Below, piece after piece: positions 62,435 to 64,000 of a stretch of DNA of 64,000 nt. The notes beneath the pieces are model-generated. The model ran no database searches. It was not told where the DNA came from and saw nothing but the letters and a program-made list of their open reading frames with translations. The position numbers and the translations under genes were made by a program. Within the stretch, counting starts at the first letter, position 1. Each line of letters starts with the position of its first letter. The stretch lies in the NCBI RefSeq assembly GCF_001514265.1, contig NZ_KQ948994.1:248001-312000 (forward strand). Direction: 5' to 3'. This DNA is from Streptomyces resistomycificus. Lineage in GTDB: Bacteria > Actinomycetota > Actinomycetes > Streptomycetales > Streptomycetaceae.

Positions 62435-63102
62435 GCCGCCACCGTGATGTTGGAGCTGCCGCTGCTCTGGTAGCCCTCGGTCGCGAGGATCATGTAGTAG
62501 CTGAAGCTGCCGAGGCGCATTCCCGCTCGCGCCCATGCGTCGAAGTGGTTGCCGGTGGTGATGGTGCCGCCGGTCCTCTTCGACTGGCGGACGCTCCAGT
62601 ACTGGTTGAAGGTCTTCGTGCCTTCGACGGAGGGGGCGTTGTAGCGCGTTGTCTGGTAGATGTCGTACGTGCCGCCGTCGCTGGTGACGGTGCCCTTGTA
62701 CGTTCCCGTAGGCCGGTAGGTGCCCCAGTTGTCGACGACGTAGTACTCGACCAGCGGGTTGGACGTCCACCCGTAGAGGCACAGGTAGGCGTTGCCGGAA
62801 GGGCTGAAGGAGCCCGAGTAGGCCACGGTCCGGCGGCTGCCGTTGCGCCAGCCCTTGCCGGCGACGAAGTTCCCCGTGTTCCGCCAACTGGTGCCGTAGT
62901 TGCCGCCGGAGCCCAGGTTCATGGAGACCGTGCCCTGCGCGTCGGTCCAGAACGAGTAGTAGAAGCCGTTGTTGGTGCCGGTCTGGTTCGTGGTGACGAC
63001 CGTGTCGGCATGAGCCGTGCCGGGCAGAGCCAGCGCGGTCGTGGCCCCCAGCATCATGGCGCAGGCCTGCCTGCGGCTCGGCTGTGCAGGTATGAGGTTC
63101 AT
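62431..63102 (-). CDS. xlnB: Secreted GH11 endo-xylanase
   Basis: A 223-residue enzyme. The signal has a twin-arginine-like SRRQACAMM and ends at AHA near residue 32. The GH11 jelly roll follows: GTNNGFYYSFWTDAQGTVSM, LYGWTSNPLVEYYVVDNWG with the nucleophile Glu, YWSVRQSKRTGGTI, and YMILATEGYQSSGSS with the acid/base Glu. There is no carbohydrate-binding module, unlike some streptomycete xylanases. It cuts xylan to short oligomers. GGAGG precedes the ATG. Inverted repeats upstream may control it. Confidence 0.92.
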   Translation of the reverse strand: MNLIPAQPSRRQACAMMLGATTALALPGTAHADTVVTTNQTGTNNGFYYSFWTDAQGTVSMNLGSGGNYGTSWRNTGNFVAGKGWRNGSRRTVAYSGSFSPSGNAYLCLYGWTSNPLVEYYVVDNWGTYRPTGTYKGTVTSDGGTYDIYQTTRYNAPSVEGTKTFNQYWSVRQSKRTGGTITTGNHFDAWARAGMRLGSFSYYMILATEGYQSSGSSNITVAA

Positions 63103-63193
63103 GGGCGGGATTCCTCCGTCTTCCACGGGGCGGGGCTTGGTCGAACAGTGTTGACCTGCCCCCGTCAAGCGTCAAGACTTTCGCCCTTGATTA

Positions 63194-63333
63194 CGAAACA
63201 TTCGTGAAAGGTGCGCTGTGCGTGAGCGCGATAACGCCTGGTGAAAGCCCTCTTGGGCGTACGGATGCCGCCGTACAAGTGATGTTCACTCAGCAAAGAT
63301 CAAATATGTGAGGTCACGGCTTCGAATGTTTCG
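63194..63333. promoter_or_regulatory. Two inverted copies of an 11-bp motif upstream of the xylanase operon
   Basis: CGAAACATTCG (63194-63204) and its exact reverse complement CGAATGTTTCG (63323-63333) lie 118 bp apart upstream of the xylanase start. Such GAAA-type boxes occur in xylanase promoters of streptomycetes, so they may bind a xylan-responsive repressor. This region shows no other gene. Confidence 0.55.
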
Positions 63334-63434
63334 AAAGGGTTCCGGAACGACGGGCGTCGAGTAGGGCCCGTTCGTGTCCGCACCGCGCAGACGATCGCCG
63401 AACCGCCGGACACCGGACCGGTGCTCATCGCGAA

Positions 63435-63469
63435 ACGGCTCCGCCCCCCGGGTGGGAGGGCGGAGCCGT
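63435..63469. terminator. Terminator after the GlsB-type gene
   Basis: A perfect 12-bp stem ACGGCTCCGCCC (63435-63446) with 63458-63469 and an 11-base loop lies 24 bp beyond the stop of the minus-strand gene. Confidence 0.85.
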
Positions 63470-63492
63470 CGTACGGGTGAGTGGGGGCGGGA

Positions 63493-63762
63493 TCAGGTAC
63501 GGCGGCGGTTTCCGGTGAAGACCCGGTACAGGGCGAGGAGGATGATCGAGCCGACGATGGCTGCGATCCAGGTGGAGATGTCGAAGAAGCCGTCGATGGA
63601 GTCGACGCCGAAGATGACCTTGCCGAGCCAGCCGCCGAGGAGGCCTCCCGCGATACCGATGAGCATCGTGATGATGATGCCGCCCGGGTCCTTGCCCGGC
63701 ATGAGCGCCTTGGCGATGAGGCCCGCGAGCAGACCGATGAGTATCCAGGCGATGATGCCCAT
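63493..63762 (-). CDS. GlsB/YeaQ/YmgE-family stress-response membrane protein
   Basis: An 89-residue protein with three hydrophobic helices: IIAWILIGLLAGLIAKALMPGK, GGIIITMLIGIAGGLLGGWLG and STWIAAIVGSIILLALYRVF. PGKDPGG between the first two and the glycine zipper GGLLGGWLG are diagnostic of the transglycosylase-associated/GlsB family. Induced by stress in other bacteria; the mechanism is unknown. GGGGAG precedes the ATG. The remaining 238 bp to the window end hold nothing recognised. Confidence 0.88.
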   Translation of the reverse strand: MGIIAWILIGLLAGLIAKALMPGKDPGGIIITMLIGIAGGLLGGWLGKVIFGVDSIDGFFDISTWIAAIVGSIILLALYRVFTGNRRRT

Positions 63763-64000
63763 GATTGTCTCCCCTACCTGGTCGTATAAAGGCTGTGTTA
63801 GCAACCGTCTGTACCGAGTCGGAGATTTCAAACGCAGCGACTGTCACGGGTTCGAATGCGGCCGGTTCCGCAGCCGCCCGAACGGCAGGCCGCTCGGCGT
63901 TCCCCACACGATCGGCCGGGCTCTCCCGCGGGCGTGGGATCCGCTACCTCGCGACCACGGCCCGCCTGCCTGCCACGGTATGTCGGGCGGCAGAGGGGCG

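Noticed and set aside
1..64000. tRNA, rRNA, riboswitch, replication origin or phage attachment site
   Set aside because: I scanned for tRNA-like cloverleaf ends, rRNA core sequences and long repeats and saw none that could be supported by eye.

Overview
The window looks like a piece of a Streptomyces (or very close relative) chromosome. The DNA is GC-rich with strong third-position bias, and GTG and TTG starts are common. The gene families are typical of streptomycetes: a SpoIIE-type phosphatase, a DUF6233 protein, an NB-ARC/TPR STAND protein, a 14-repeat WD40 nSTAND protein, a CebR-like LacI regulator with its TGGGAGCGCTCCCA boxes, and secreted CBM2 cellulases. No rRNA, tRNA or CRISPR array was recognised. 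All family names come from reading motifs in the translated sequence; no database search was possible.

Region 1 (1-15.7 kb) is a catabolic cluster for an unidentified, probably aromatic, compound. A three-component Rieske ring-hydroxylating oxygenase (alpha, beta, seven-iron ferredoxin, reductase) sits with a Dabb/extradiol-like VOC fusion, a fumarylacetoacetate-hydrolase-family enzyme, an HpcH/HpaI aldolase, an amidohydrolase, a cupin, an unusual M20-like protein, a two-subunit 3-oxoacid CoA-transferase and a TauD-like oxygenase. An IclR regulator lies in the middle. A degenerate 19-bp dyad, consensus TGCGAGACGNCGTCTCGCA, recurs at about eight places, in front of almost every transcription unit, including a GOLPH3-like (GPP34) gene. 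The cluster therefore appears to be one IclR regulon.

Region 2 (15.8-36.6 kb) is accessory. It holds signalling and housekeeping singletons (GNAT, SpoIIE phosphatase, LapA-like protein), then a conflict-type island with an S1-domain protein, two STAND ATPases, a lone SUKH immunity gene, an ATP-grasp protein and several broken genes and transposase relics, followed by small enzymes and another transposase relic.

Region 3 (36.8-40.1 kb) is the most unusual locus: a two-gene ABC transporter directly followed by a single 605-aa protein that joins a squalene/phytoene-synthase-like domain to a cis-prenyltransferase (UppS-like) domain, with the catalytic motifs of both preserved. Gene relics (MMPL, CBM2) lie just after it.

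Region 4 (40.7-51.7 kb) is a sugar system. A GntR/FadR regulator and a complete sugar ABC importer are on the minus strand. Divergent from them is the oxidative L-fucose pathway: mutarotase, aldose dehydrogenase, lactonase, L-fuconate dehydratase, SDR dehydrogenase and diketo-acid hydrolase. A perfect dyad GAATGGTGAACCATTC lies between the two. The last gene of the pathway operon, a lutA-like lactate-oxidation gene, is cut after about 40 codons and runs into a ricin-type lectin relic.

Region 5 (52-63.8 kb) is a plant-polysaccharide region: an expansin-like protein, a GH12 glucanase (CelB type), a CebR-like regulator, a GH6 cellobiohydrolase, a GH11 xylanase plus CE4 esterase pair, and an AraC/PhyH oxygenase locus. 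It also holds the decapitated remains of other genes (GH48 cellulase, a CBM2 cellulase, a GH2 beta-galactosidase), two of which still carry their CebR boxes. The window ends with a GlsB/YeaQ-type stress membrane protein.
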